This document shows positions 25,088 through 34,382 of a stretch of DNA of 38,746 nucleotides, one piece after another. The DNA comes from Ruminococcus sp. (GTDB lineage Bacteria; Bacillota; Clostridia; Oscillospirales; Ruminococcaceae): assembly GCF_024691275.1 (NCBI RefSeq), contig NZ_JAILNU010000109.1, positions 1 through 38,746 on the forward strand, written 5' to 3'. Both the position numbers and the translations under genes were made by a program. The first letter of the stretch is position 1. The number at the start of each line of letters is the position of its first letter. A model generated the notes under the pieces. The model made no database searches. It was given only the letters and a program-made list of their open reading frames with translations, and was not told where the DNA came from.

Positions 25088-26080
25088 TTACTTTAATCCG
25101 AGAAGCATCTCCTGAATGTTTAATGCGTCGCCGATTGTAAGACCGTCGCCGTTCATATCACCGTTTATTTTTCCCTGTTCAGTGAGATGTCTTTCAGCAG
25201 TTCCGTTTATACCGTATTTGTCAGGATTTGTAAGTGCCTGCATGATAAATACAACATCAGACATATCTGCATGACCATCGACATTTGCATCTGCTTCCAC
25301 ACCGTTTTCGTTATTGTTCTTTTCACGTACAATGCGGTATATTCCGCTGTTGGAGTAATAGATCATATCAGGCTCATCTTTATGATAGTAGCCGCTGAAT
25401 ACAGATGATGTTCCGTCAGAAAAGCTTATTACAGGTAAAGTTGTTCCTTCTGCATATTCTTCAAAATCAATCTTGACTGTACCTTTTGTGATTTTGCCGT
25501 TAACGTCGGTATATGTGAATGAACCGTCTTCCTTTACAACGATTTTTCCGTTGTTCTTTGAAAGTTCCTGAACGCTGTGATCGCCGTCGGGAATCTGATA
25601 ATTCCAAACACCTGCAAGATCCTTTGCGTCAAGACCGTAGATGCCGTTTACACGTATAAGACGAGCCATGCTGCCGTTTCCGATGTAGAGCGCATCAGTA
25701 TTATTCTGATTGTAATATCCCATGAATTCGATTTCCGAACCGCTGCTGAACAGAACTGTTGTATGCTTTGTGCCGCCTATTTCTTCAAGATCTGTCTTTA
25801 CTGTACCGTTTGTTGTCTTGCCTTCAGCGTCTGTATATGTGTAGGTGCCGTCTTCCTTAACGACTACAGTACCGTTGTCTTTTGCTCCTTCCTGTACAAT
25901 ATGATTGCCGTCTGAGACCTGATATTTCCACTCACCTGCAATGTCCTTGACATCAACTGTATTTTCCTCAAGAGATACTGTTGAAACAACAGCTGTTGTT
26001 TCAGCTGCGTAAACTCCGCTGCATGGCATTATAGAAAGCATCATTCCGATTGCAGCAATATAATTTATCATTTTTTTCAT
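25088..26080 (-). CDS. Secreted dockerin protein with two tandem ~100-residue repeats
   Basis: The product has 330 residues from the ATG at 26080 (GGAGGG seven bases upstream). A signal peptide (about 1-26) ends near VYAAE. Two similar repeats follow, about 42-142 and 150-250. Each begins D(I/L)AG(E/V)W(K/N)YQ and carries VVKEDG(T/S)(Y/F)TYTD, then GTVK, and ends with a GYY motif; the fold looks like a small lipocalin-like or beta-rich domain that I cannot name. The C-terminus (about 260-330) is a type I dockerin with two calcium loops, DANVDGHADMSD and GDMNGDGLTIGD. It should be docked to a cellulosome scaffold outside the cell. It has no catalytic motif; binding is possible. Confidence 0.8.
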   Translation of the reverse strand: MKKMINYIAAIGMMLSIMPCSGVYAAETTAVVSTVSLEENTVDVKDIAGEWKYQVSDGNHIVQEGAKDNGTVVVKEDGTYTYTDAEGKTTNGTVKTDLEEIGGTKHTTVLFSSGSEIEFMGYYNQNNTDALYIGNGSMARLIRVNGIYGLDAKDLAGVWNYQIPDGDHSVQELSKNNGKIVVKEDGSFTYTDVNGKITKGTVKIDFEEYAEGTTLPVISFSDGTSSVFSGYYHKDEPDMIYYSNSGIYRIVREKNNNENGVEADANVDGHADMSDVVFIMQALTNPDKYGINGTAERHLTEQGKINGDMNGDGLTIGDALNIQEMLLGLK

Positions 26081-26190
26081 AATAAGACCCTCCATTATTT
26101 TACACGGCATATCGCCAATTTATCATTCATTTGTTTTTAAGATCGACCTTTCATATCAAACATTCGTATCAATAAAAACAAGTGTTACAC

Positions 26191-26215
26191 TTTCTCAAAA
26201 AAATTTTTTGAGAAA
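26191..26215. repeat. AT-rich perfect palindrome
   Basis: TTTCTCAAAAAA and TTTTTTGAGAAA flank one A. The left arm recurs at 38448-38464 after cysE. It could act as a weak terminator, or it may be a simple AT repeat. Confidence 0.5.
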
Positions 26216-26435
26216 TTATGCGGCACAGGCAAAATAATGCTTTTCTGTTATGATAATCCCGCGAATTATCAGGATAAAAGTGATAAACTCACTACAGTTG
26301 TGAGCTTATGCTTTTATCGCATTGAGCTTTTTAATTTGCTTCCGGCATATCTGTCTGAGCGGTGTAATTTGCGTAACCGTATTTATAATCGTAATGTTCA
26401 TTAGTCTAATTATTTAGTTTATTTACACACAATAA

Positions 26436-26464
26436 TTGACTTATAAACAATATAATGTTATAAT
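26436..26464 (+). promoter_or_regulatory. Promoter of the REC-EAL/Hpt operon
   Basis: TTGACT (26436-26441) and TATAAT (26459-26464) are 17 bases apart, 32 bases before the ATG with a GGGGGG ribosome site between. Confidence 0.75.
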
Positions 26465-26495
26465 AATGTTGAATTCTTGATTTGGGGGGATATAA

Positions 26496-28190
26496 ATGCA
26501 AGAATTGCTCGATCGAAAAAAGGGGCTTCACAGGACAGTTCTAATTGTCGATGACGAAGCTGTAGAAAGAGAGATCCTCGGTGCCATGCTAAATGACCAG
26601 TATGAAGTCATTTTTGCAGCAAACGGTTTGACGGCTCTCGATATAATCAAAAATGAAAAAAACAGACTTTCCCTTATTCTTCTTGATCTGCATATGCCTG
26701 AGCTTGACGGCTACAGTCTGTTGAAGATACTGCGTTCCAACGGCGAGTTATGGCGGATACCTGTTATTGTGCTCACCTCCGAAAAGGGAGCTGAAGTCAA
26801 GAGCCTTCAGCTCGGTGCGGCTGATTTTATTTCCAAACCCTATGAAGCTCCCGATGTAATCAGGGCGAGAGTTGAACATTCCATTGAGCTTGCCGAGGAC
26901 AAGATCATTATTCTCGAAATGGAAAGAGATGGACTGACAGGGCTGTTTAACAAGGATTTCTTTTTTGAGTACGCAAGAAGACTGGATAATCAGAACAATA
27001 ATATGCTTATGGATGCCATTGTCCTTGATGTAAACCGTTTTCATATCATAAATGAACTCTACGGAAGAGCTTACGGGGATTCTCTTTTAAAAAAGATAGG
27101 CAGCAGTATCCATGAGCTCGTTTGTCAGACAGGCGGACTTGCCTGCCGAAGCAGCAGCAATAGTTTTGGTCTATATGTTCCTCATATCGAAAAACCTAAG
27201 GAACAGATCCCGCAGTTTATATCTATGATAGAAGAAAATCTTGATGACCGCAAGATAAGTATCAGAATTGGAATATATTCTGATGACGGCAGTAAAGTTG
27301 ATATGGAACAGCGCTTTGAACGTGCCGGACTTGTCTGCCGCAAAATTAAAAATAGCTATTCTACCTGTTTTGAGATATATAATGATGAATTGCACTGTAA
27401 AGAACTGCACTCGGAACGTCTGATAAATGATATGGATAAGGCTCTTGCCGAAAAGCAGTTCAAAGTCTTTTATCAGCCTAAATATAATATATGCGGCGAT
27501 AAGCCTGTACTGAAAAGTGTTGAAGCCCTTGTACGCTGGTTCCACCCTGAATATGGTGTGATACCTCCCAACGAGTTCATAACTCTGTTCGAGGACAATG
27601 GTCTTATCAGGCTGCTTGATGTATATGTATGGAATGAGGCGGCAAATCAGATAAAACAGTGGAAGAATGAAGGATTTGACATTCCTGTATCCGTGAATGT
27701 TTCAAGAGTGGATATTTTCAACCCGCGGCTTTCAGAGATCCTTATTGATATAATTGAAAAAAATGGTATTGAAAGTAAATCTCTGCTGCTTGAGATAACT
27801 GAATCGGCATATTCTGATAATGCTCAGCAAATAATCAATGCTGTAATGATACTTCGTGAAAGAGGCTTCAAGATCGAGATGGACGATTTCGGCAGCGGTT
27901 ATTCTTCCCTCAATATGCTCTGCTCACTTCCTATAGATGCGCTGAAGCTTGACATGGAATTTATCAGAACTATATGCACCAAAAAGAAGGATTATCGTTT
28001 GGTAGGAATAATGATAGAGATCGCAAGACTGCTTGAAGTGCCTGTTATTGCGGAAGGCGTTGAAACAAAGGAGCAGCTTAACCTGCTGAAAATACTTGGC
28101 TGTGATATAATTCAGGGATATTATTTCTCAAAGCCTCTGCCTGCTGATGAAATGACTTCTCTTATAAAATCTGAGGCAAGGAGTGATTGA
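26496..28190 (+). CDS. Response regulator REC - degenerate GGDEF - EAL c-di-GMP phosphodiesterase
   Basis: The 564-residue protein has three domains. REC (about 13-130) has the acidic pair at residues 19-20, phosphoacceptor Asp64 in ILLDLHMPE, Thr94 and Lys114. The GGDEF-like domain (about 144-295) starts with RDGLTGLFNK, but the catalytic GGDEF is replaced by SSNSF (220-224), so it should not make c-di-GMP. The EAL domain (about 305-560) keeps the catalytic residues: Glu343 (EAL), Asn401, Glu433, Asp463-464 (DDFG), Lys484 and Glu520. I infer a c-di-GMP phosphodiesterase controlled by phosphorylation of REC. The Hpt gene follows by three bases, and a hybrid kinase lies downstream. Confidence 0.9.
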   Translation: MQELLDRKKGLHRTVLIVDDEAVEREILGAMLNDQYEVIFAANGLTALDIIKNEKNRLSLILLDLHMPELDGYSLLKILRSNGELWRIPVIVLTSEKGAEVKSLQLGAADFISKPYEAPDVIRARVEHSIELAEDKIIILEMERDGLTGLFNKDFFFEYARRLDNQNNNMLMDAIVLDVNRFHIINELYGRAYGDSLLKKIGSSIHELVCQTGGLACRSSSNSFGLYVPHIEKPKEQIPQFISMIEENLDDRKISIRIGIYSDDGSKVDMEQRFERAGLVCRKIKNSYSTCFEIYNDELHCKELHSERLINDMDKALAEKQFKVFYQPKYNICGDKPVLKSVEALVRWFHPEYGVIPPNEFITLFEDNGLIRLLDVYVWNEAANQIKQWKNEGFDIPVSVNVSRVDIFNPRLSEILIDIIEKNGIESKSLLLEITESAYSDNAQQIINAVMILRERGFKIEMDDFGSGYSSLNMLCSLPIDALKLDMEFIRTICTKKKDYRLVGIMIEIARLLEVPVIAEGVETKEQLNLLKILGCDIIQGYYFSKPLPADEMTSLIKSEARSD

Positions 28191-28193
28191 ATC

Positions 28194-28529
28194 ATGCTTA
28201 CGATCGAAAAACTCAGAAATTTCGGTGCGGATGTTGATGATGGACTCATGCGCTGTATGAACAAAGAGGATTTTTATCTGATGCTGATAAAACGCGCTCT
28301 CAGCGATCCCAAATTGTCTCAGCTCGAACAGCAGATAAATACTAAGGATTATTGCCCGGCATTTGAAACTGCTCATGCGTTGAAGGGTATGTATTCAAAT
28401 CTTTCATTGACTCCTTTGACAATTCCCATAAGCAAAATGACAGAACTTCTCCGCAGCGAAACAGATACGGATTATTCTGCCCTTATTATGGAGGCAAAGT
28501 CACAGTTCCAAAAGCTGTGCAGCTTGTAA
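28194..28529 (+). CDS. Stand-alone Hpt phosphotransfer protein
   Basis: This 111-residue all-helical protein carries the Hpt signature around His61: AHALKGMYSNLSL (about 60-72). Such proteins pass a phosphoryl group between the receiver of a hybrid kinase and a final response regulator. It lies three bases after the REC-EAL gene, and the permease-kinase fusion, which has a receiver but no Hpt domain, is encoded next. The pair fits the relay kinase-REC to Hpt to REC-EAL. The size and histidine context are standard. Confidence 0.88.
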   Translation: MLTIEKLRNFGADVDDGLMRCMNKEDFYLMLIKRALSDPKLSQLEQQINTKDYCPAFETAHALKGMYSNLSLTPLTIPISKMTELLRSETDTDYSALIMEAKSQFQKLCSL

Positions 28530-28534
28530 TGTAT

Positions 28535-28571
28535 AAAACGGGAACAGTTCTTTGAGTTGCTCCCGTTTTGC
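28535..28571 (+). terminator. Intrinsic terminator after the Hpt gene
   Basis: AAAACGGGA and TCCCGTTTT form a 9-bp stem, extended imperfectly, followed by GCTGTTTTATTT. It suggests the downstream kinase gene is at least partly expressed separately. Confidence 0.7.
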
Positions 28572-28652
28572 TGTTTTATTTCGGCTGAGTTCGTGAAATA
28601 GAAAATGTATGTATCAGTATTATTTATGCAGCAGGAAAGGCGGTAAAAATAT

Positions 28653-31451
28653 ATGGGCAATAGAACGGTGAATGATATGCCAAAGCCGTATTTATCAGGC
28701 ATTGATGTCTGGTCAATGGCTTTTGGCTGCATGGTTGGCTGGGGAGCTTTCGTAATGCCGGGAACTACTTTCATGCCTATTGCAGGTCCTGTCGGTACGA
28801 TAATAGCTATGACAGTCAGTACGCTTATAATGCTGGTTATAGGCTACAATTTTGCTTTCCTTATGAATCATAGTCCCGGAGCAGGCGGTGTTTATTCCTA
28901 TACCAAAGAAGCCTTTGGAAGGGATCATGCCTTTCTGAGTTCATGGTTCCTGTGTTTATCTTATCTTACGATCGTTTTCCTTAACGGAACGGCTCTGTTT
29001 GTTGTGCTGAGGACTATTTTCGGAGATGCCGTGCAAACGAGTTTCCATTATACTGTTTCGGGAAACAACATATATATGGGCGAGATACTTGTTTCGGTTA
29101 CCGCGCTTGCAGGCGTTGGCGTTCTGTTCATTACGGCTAAGAAGATACTACATAAGATACATTCTATTCTTTCTATCATAATGATAGCGGGAATACTATC
29201 TCTTGCCGTGATATGCATACCTCATGCTGTTTCAAATAATGCACTGAGTATAATTGGCATGAAACACACACATATTACATACGGCATATACAGTATAATT
29301 TTTCTTGCTCCATGGGCTTTTGTCGGATTTGATGTAATTTCCTTTGATACTTTCAATTTTAAATTCAACATAAAAAAGTCCAAAGGAATTATCTTTACAG
29401 CCATTATCGTTGCAGGCATTGCATACACTGCAATGGCGATAGTCAGCATCTCTTCCGTTCCTGACGGATATGCGGACTGGACAGAATATTTTGCTGATTT
29501 TGGCAATCTTTCAAATGAAAAGGCAGTTCCTACATTTTATGCCGCAAAGGCTATAATAGGAACGCCAGGACTTATCCTGATAGGCATTACGGCTCTGGCA
29601 GGTGTACTAACAGGGATAATCGGAGGATATCGTGCAACTATCCGTGTTCTGTCAACTATGGCAGATGACAGGATACTCTCCGAAGTATTCTCAAAGACGT
29701 TATACAGTACACTTTTTATTATGATTTTTTCTATTACTCTTGCACTTTTCGGCAGAAACACGCTGAGCTGGTTCGTTGATCTTACATCATTCGGAGCAAT
29801 AGTGGGTTTTGGATATACTTCTGCATCGGCATACAAGCTTGCCAAAGCCGAAAAACTGAAAAAAGTCAAGATAACAGGCATGGTCGGCACGATCATTTCA
29901 ATAATATTTGTAATAGTTCAGCTCGTACCAAGACTGACGGCTATGGAAGCAATGGGAAGTGAATCGTTTCTGCTTCTTTCATTCTGGTGCCTGATTGGAT
30001 TTGTTTTTTACTGGAGGACCATCACGCGCAGTACATTGTTTGAATACAGCAGCATAGCAACGTCGGGAGTTGCCCTATTTGCACTTTTGATATATTCGGC
30101 ATTCCTTTGGCTTGCAAAACATATTTTCTCAAGGGAGAACATCAAGCAGGTGCATTATTCTATCATATCTGGTGGTATAGTTCTAATGGTGATCGTATTC
30201 ACGGGACTTGTCATAATGATATATATTCAGAGCCTTGTGCGAAAGAAAAATGAAGTTTCAGAGCTTGAACGCATACGTGCAACAGAAAGAAATAACGCAA
30301 AGAGCCGTTTCCTTTTCAATATGTCGCATGATATCCGCACTCCAATGAATGCGATCATAGGATATACGGGACTTGCTTTGAAAGAGCCGGCATCTGAGGA
30401 GCTTCATAATTACCTCCTGAAAATAGAGCGTTCCAACCGCCATCTGCTTACACTTATAAATGATATCCTTGAAATGAGCCGAATTGAAAACGGGAAAATG
30501 GAAATAGAATGTATTCCTGCGGATATTTGCAGCATATTTGATGGTGTCCGTGAGCTGTTTGAGGAACAGATGAAACAGAAAAAAATGGACTTTAAAGTTG
30601 AGACAGTCGGCGTAAAAAACAGGTATATATGGTGCGATGTAAAAAATCTTAACCGTGTCATTCTTAATCTGCTCAGCAATGCGTACAAATTCACTCCTGA
30701 GAAAGGCAAAATAAGCGTTTCCGTTAGTGAGGAAAGCAGCAGTGAAACAAACTTCGGATCATATGAGATAACAGTAAGTGATAATGGTATCGGAATGTCC
30801 GCAGTATTTGTGGAAAATATGTTTTCGCCTTTTGAACGCGAACGAACTTCGACTGTCAGCGGTATCGAAGGAACAGGTCTTGGACTCTCGATCACCAAAA
30901 GCATAGTTGATCTTATGGAGGGAAAGATCGACGTAGTTACATCTCCGGGAAACGGAACAAAAATTACTTTGCATCTGAAATTTCAGCTTGCTGATGAGGC
31001 GGACATCGTTAAAGATGAGAGCATTGCTGCTGAATCTGACGAGGGTATACAGTTTACAGGCAAGAGAGTGCTTCTTGTTGAGGATAATATGATAAACATG
31101 GAAATAGTGAATATGATTCTTTCACAAGCAGGATTTAAAGTCGATACGGCTGAAAACGGAAAGGTCGCCGTTGAAAAGATATCCTCGTCCGAGGCGGGGT
31201 TCTACGATGCAGTACTTATGGATATCCAGATGCCTGTCATGGACGGTTATACAGCCACGCGGAATATACGTCAACTTGCTGACAAGGAACTTGCAGGGAT
31301 ACCCATCATAGCAATGACAGCAAATGCGTTCAAGGAAGATGCAGACGCTGCGATAGATGCTGGAATGCAGGCTCATGTTGCCAAGCCTATAGATGTGGAT
31401 ATTCTGCTGAAGACGTTGACTAAAGTGTTGTCGCAAAAATTCAGGGCATAG
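28653..31451 (+). CDS. Amino-acid permease - histidine kinase - receiver fusion (hybrid sensor kinase)
   Basis: The 932-residue protein has an APC-superfamily transporter front (about 10-530), with the first helix motif GCMVGWGAFVMPG and about 12-14 hydrophobic segments. A short coiled linker (530-550) leads into a histidine kinase. The HisKA phosphoacceptor is His559 (FNMSHDIRTPMNA) and the ATPase has the N box NLLSNAYKF (Asn676), G1 DNGIG (710-714) and G2 GTGLGL (740-745). A receiver (about 803-925) has the acidic pair at 810-811, Asp857 and Lys911. It appears to sense an amino acid or amine through its transporter part. AGGAAAGG precedes the ATG. Confidence 0.9.
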   Translation: MGNRTVNDMPKPYLSGIDVWSMAFGCMVGWGAFVMPGTTFMPIAGPVGTIIAMTVSTLIMLVIGYNFAFLMNHSPGAGGVYSYTKEAFGRDHAFLSSWFLCLSYLTIVFLNGTALFVVLRTIFGDAVQTSFHYTVSGNNIYMGEILVSVTALAGVGVLFITAKKILHKIHSILSIIMIAGILSLAVICIPHAVSNNALSIIGMKHTHITYGIYSIIFLAPWAFVGFDVISFDTFNFKFNIKKSKGIIFTAIIVAGIAYTAMAIVSISSVPDGYADWTEYFADFGNLSNEKAVPTFYAAKAIIGTPGLILIGITALAGVLTGIIGGYRATIRVLSTMADDRILSEVFSKTLYSTLFIMIFSITLALFGRNTLSWFVDLTSFGAIVGFGYTSASAYKLAKAEKLKKVKITGMVGTIISIIFVIVQLVPRLTAMEAMGSESFLLLSFWCLIGFVFYWRTITRSTLFEYSSIATSGVALFALLIYSAFLWLAKHIFSRENIKQVHYSIISGGIVLMVIVFTGLVIMIYIQSLVRKKNEVSELERIRATERNNAKSRFLFNMSHDIRTPMNAIIGYTGLALKEPASEELHNYLLKIERSNRHLLTLINDILEMSRIENGKMEIECIPADICSIFDGVRELFEEQMKQKKMDFKVETVGVKNRYIWCDVKNLNRVILNLLSNAYKFTPEKGKISVSVSEESSSETNFGSYEITVSDNGIGMSAVFVENMFSPFERERTSTVSGIEGTGLGLSITKSIVDLMEGKIDVVTSPGNGTKITLHLKFQLADEADIVKDESIAAESDEGIQFTGKRVLLVEDNMINMEIVNMILSQAGFKVDTAENGKVAVEKISSSEAGFYDAVLMDIQMPVMDGYTATRNIRQLADKELAGIPIIAMTANAFKEDADAAIDAGMQAHVAKPIDVDILLKTLTKVLSQKFRA

Positions 31452-31580
31452 CGTGTATGTTACGTACACCGATGTAATTTAAGCATACGTGAAACTTTTT
31501 CCGCTGAAAATGAAAAGACAGCCGATTCACACCGACTGCCTTTCAGGGGATATTAAAATTTGGAGAAATCTTAATTAAAC

Positions 31581-31615
31581 GTGCCGATCACCGATCCGAT
31601 GCTCGGCACTTTTTT
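31581..31615 (+). terminator. Intrinsic terminator after the hybrid kinase gene
   Basis: GTGCCGA (31581-31587) and TCGGCAC (31603-31609) form a stem with T(6) after it. It lies between convergent genes. The stem could also help terminate the opposite strand. Confidence 0.65.
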
Positions 31616-31631
31616 GTGTTTTTACGCTAAA

Positions 31632-34298
31632 TTATGCGCGTGTGTGGATCTGACCACCTGCGAGAGTCTTGCCGTGAGCCTTAGCCATATCAGAAATGTT
31701 TACATTCTGGTAACCATTCTGTGCGAGCCATGGGAGTACTTCCTCCATAGCTGCTGCTGTTGTTTCATAGTTCTCATGGCAAAGTACGATAGCACCCTCA
31801 AGTGAACCGTTCTGTGCTGCCTGCTTGATAGTATTTACGATCTGATCCTTTGATGCCTTATCCCAGTCCTTTGTGTCGATTGCGCATGAGATAAGCGGAA
31901 CGTCGTAAAGTGCAGACTTGACCTGTCCGCCGCCATCAAGGAAAGGAAGTCTCATGATGTGTGAAGGCTCTGTGCCTATAATGCTCTTGAGCTTGCTGTT
32001 GCACTGCTCCCACTCGCTGCGGATCTGCTGTGAACCAAGTGAACCGAGTGATTTGTGAGACTTAGTGTGGTTAGCAACTTCCATGCCGTTCTGATATGCG
32101 AACTTGACCTGTTCATTTGTCTTTATCCAGTCACCTACATAGAAGAATGTAGCTGTCATGTTGTTCTTGATAAGAGCGTCCATAATTCTGTATGCCGGAT
32201 CCTGTCTGTTTGTTGCGCTTGCACCGTCATCGAATGAGATAGCGCAGAGCTTCTTTGTTGTATCAATCTGACCCGGATCAGGTATCTTTACCTTAGGAAC
32301 CTTTCCTTCACCGCCTGTAACGACAGATGATTTTGTGCCTTCTGCGGCAACTAAAACATCGTCAATGTAGAAATCCATAAGATCACCTGAATCCTGGATA
32401 GTCTCAACATAAAGTATCATATTGCCTGCGTTGTCAGGGATAGTAAATGATGTGTTTTCAAGCTTTGTCCACTCGCCGCTCTTGCATGAAGCCTTAACGA
32501 CAGATGTATATGTTGCGCTGTCTCCGTCGCCCTGCTGGAGAGAAATCTGGATAGTAGCTGCGCTTCCTGAAACCTGAAGAGCTGCCAGGCTGATGCTGTA
32601 TGTCTGACCTACCTTGAAATCTGAACCAAGAGCGATCGCTGCACCGTTCCACTCAGCACTTCTGCCTGTAACGGAAAGTGACTTGCCTGATGTGCCGTAA
32701 TATGCATCATTTGTTGCTGAAACAGATGCGGCACCTCTTCCTGTCCAGTCGCCGATACCTGAATCAAAGTCGGATTTTACGGAACCGCCTGCTGCCGGAG
32801 CAGAAGTCGTTGTAGTAATTATTTCAGGTGCCTTTGTGGTAGTAGTTGTTGTAGTTGTTGTTGCAAGTGTGACATTGAGCTTATCGGAATAGCTTTCCGG
32901 AAGCTTTGAAATCAAGCCTAAGAGGAATTTCTGGATAGTAAGAGCATCAGTATTGGTGATACCGCCGCCTGCTTCGCTTACGTCTGCATTATAGACGCCT
33001 GCACCGCTGAGCTTATACTTATTCGGGTTTGCAAGTGACTGCATGATAAGAACTACGTCGCCCATGTCAACGCTGCCGTCATTGTTAGCATCGCCCCACT
33101 TTGTTACTTTGGCATCAAATTCAGCCTTTAGATCAACAGTTGTTACAGGTGCTGTTGTAGTTGTGGTCGTTGTTGTAGTTGTAGTAGCTGATGTAGTTGT
33201 GGTAGTTGTAACTACAGTTGACTCAGAAGCCTTGAAAGCATATCTCATGAATGTGTAGAGATGAGGCTTTACAGAATCTGCACCGTGTCCGCCGCCGGGT
33301 ATAGACTGGTAAACATGCTCAACGCCGTTTCTTGTGAGGATATCGCTGTATGATTTCGGGAAAGTACCTACGACCGAGTCATTTGTACCGCCTGTTATCA
33401 TAAATACATACGGCTCAGGACCTACGTCCCTGAACTTCATTTCGCTCTCCTGCATACAGCCGGGATGAGTCATGAACATATCCTTGCCTGGGGTGATACC
33501 GGGAGCAGGACAAGCTCCGCCAACATATGCAAAGAGATCGGGACGCATAAGACCGATGTAGATAGCTTCTCGTCCTCCCATTGAGAAACCTGTGATAGCT
33601 CTGTTTTCTCTGCCTGTCTTTACAGAATAATTAGATTCTATATAAGGGATAAGGCTGTCAGAGATATCATAAAGGAAGTTGTCGTAAGCTTCGCAGGTTT
33701 CCTGATTGATACCGAAGCCGCCGCCCTGATTGCCTTTCTTGCTTGTGAACTGGCTTGGGAGAACGATTATCATTTCCTCAGCCTTGCCGTTTCCGATAAG
33801 ACCTGCAAGGAGTTCCTGAACGCCCATACCGCTTACCATGCTGTTCTCGTCGCCGCCTATGCCGTGGAGAACGTACATTACAGGGTACTTCTTGCTTGAG
33901 TTGTAGTTAGGAGGAAGAACAACGTTGCAGCTCTTCTGTCCGCCTGTGAATTTACAGTTGTAAGTTTTCTTCTCGACCTTGCAGGCACCGCTCTTCTCGC
34001 TGCCTCCGGGGACAGTTGTAGGCATATCGTTCTTTATCTGAGCGTTCATGCCTGATTTTGCGTTACCGCCATTGCCGGCGTCATTGCCTATATTGCCGCC
34101 GCCATTATTGAAGCCGCCTGCCATTCCGCCCCAGTTCATGCCGCCCCAATCGCCGAAGCCGCCGCCTACATTGCCGTCTGTAACAGTAACTAAATCAATG
34201 TTTACATTTGCGGCTGTAGATGAGAATGGTACACTTGCTGCGATCATCATTGCAGATAATGTTCCGCTGATGATCTTCTTCATTTTTGAAATTTTCAC
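31632..34298 (-). CDS. Secreted CE1-type esterase - dockerin - CBM22 - CE4 deacetylase
   Basis: The enzyme has 888 residues, with a GTG start at 34298 preceded by GGAG. A signal peptide (about 1-30) is followed by a Gly/Asn-rich low-complexity stretch (about 42-83). The first catalytic domain is a CE1/esterase-D-like hydrolase (about 105-357) with nucleophile Ser239 in GFSMGG and a histidine in GGGHG (338). Thr-rich linkers flank an internal dockerin (about 400-465; DANNDGSVDMGD). A CBM22-like xylan-binding module (about 507-653; SLSVTGRSAEWNGAAI) precedes a CE4 polysaccharide deacetylase (about 680-885; SFDDG, HTKSH, DTKDW). It should remove feruloyl and acetyl groups from xylan on the cellulosome. 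Domain calls are by motif. Confidence 0.92.
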   Translation of the reverse strand: MKISKMKKIISGTLSAMMIAASVPFSSTAANVNIDLVTVTDGNVGGGFGDWGGMNWGGMAGGFNNGGGNIGNDAGNGGNAKSGMNAQIKNDMPTTVPGGSEKSGACKVEKKTYNCKFTGGQKSCNVVLPPNYNSSKKYPVMYVLHGIGGDENSMVSGMGVQELLAGLIGNGKAEEMIIVLPSQFTSKKGNQGGGFGINQETCEAYDNFLYDISDSLIPYIESNYSVKTGRENRAITGFSMGGREAIYIGLMRPDLFAYVGGACPAPGITPGKDMFMTHPGCMQESEMKFRDVGPEPYVFMITGGTNDSVVGTFPKSYSDILTRNGVEHVYQSIPGGGHGADSVKPHLYTFMRYAFKASESTVVTTTTTTSATTTTTTTTTTTAPVTTVDLKAEFDAKVTKWGDANNDGSVDMGDVVLIMQSLANPNKYKLSGAGVYNADVSEAGGGITNTDALTIQKFLLGLISKLPESYSDKLNVTLATTTTTTTTTKAPEIITTTTSAPAAGGSVKSDFDSGIGDWTGRGAASVSATNDAYYGTSGKSLSVTGRSAEWNGAAIALGSDFKVGQTYSISLAALQVSGSAATIQISLQQGDGDSATYTSVVKASCKSGEWTKLENTSFTIPDNAGNMILYVETIQDSGDLMDFYIDDVLVAAEGTKSSVVTGGEGKVPKVKIPDPGQIDTTKKLCAISFDDGASATNRQDPAYRIMDALIKNNMTATFFYVGDWIKTNEQVKFAYQNGMEVANHTKSHKSLGSLGSQQIRSEWEQCNSKLKSIIGTEPSHIMRLPFLDGGGQVKSALYDVPLISCAIDTKDWDKASKDQIVNTIKQAAQNGSLEGAIVLCHENYETTAAAMEEVLPWLAQNGYQNVNISDMAKAHGKTLAGGQIHTRA

Positions 34299-34382
34299 TT
34301 CAATCACTCCTTTGTTTGTTTAAAGCAAATTTATGATTTCAGTAATCCCCGTGAGTTATGAACTCTGTTTTTATCTTTTATT

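Larger units (their letters stand above)
26081..26495. other. 415-base divergent intergenic region
   Basis: No gene seen. It contains a perfect AT-rich palindrome at 26191-26215, an imperfect inverted repeat near 26284-26308 (ATAAACTCAC/GTGAGCTTAT), and the promoter of the response regulator gene at 26436-26464. Promoters for the minus-strand dockerin gene could not be placed with confidence. Confidence 0.5.

Noticed and set aside
26191..26215. AT-rich palindrome as a firm intrinsic terminator
   Set aside because: It has no GC pairs of note, and it lies upstream of both flanking genes, where no transcript is expected to end.
33043..34323. Plus-strand frames with long Val or Pro runs opposite the xylan-esterase gene
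   Set aside because: They are the complement of the Thr-rich linker and of the Gly/Asn-rich stretch of the real minus-strand gene.
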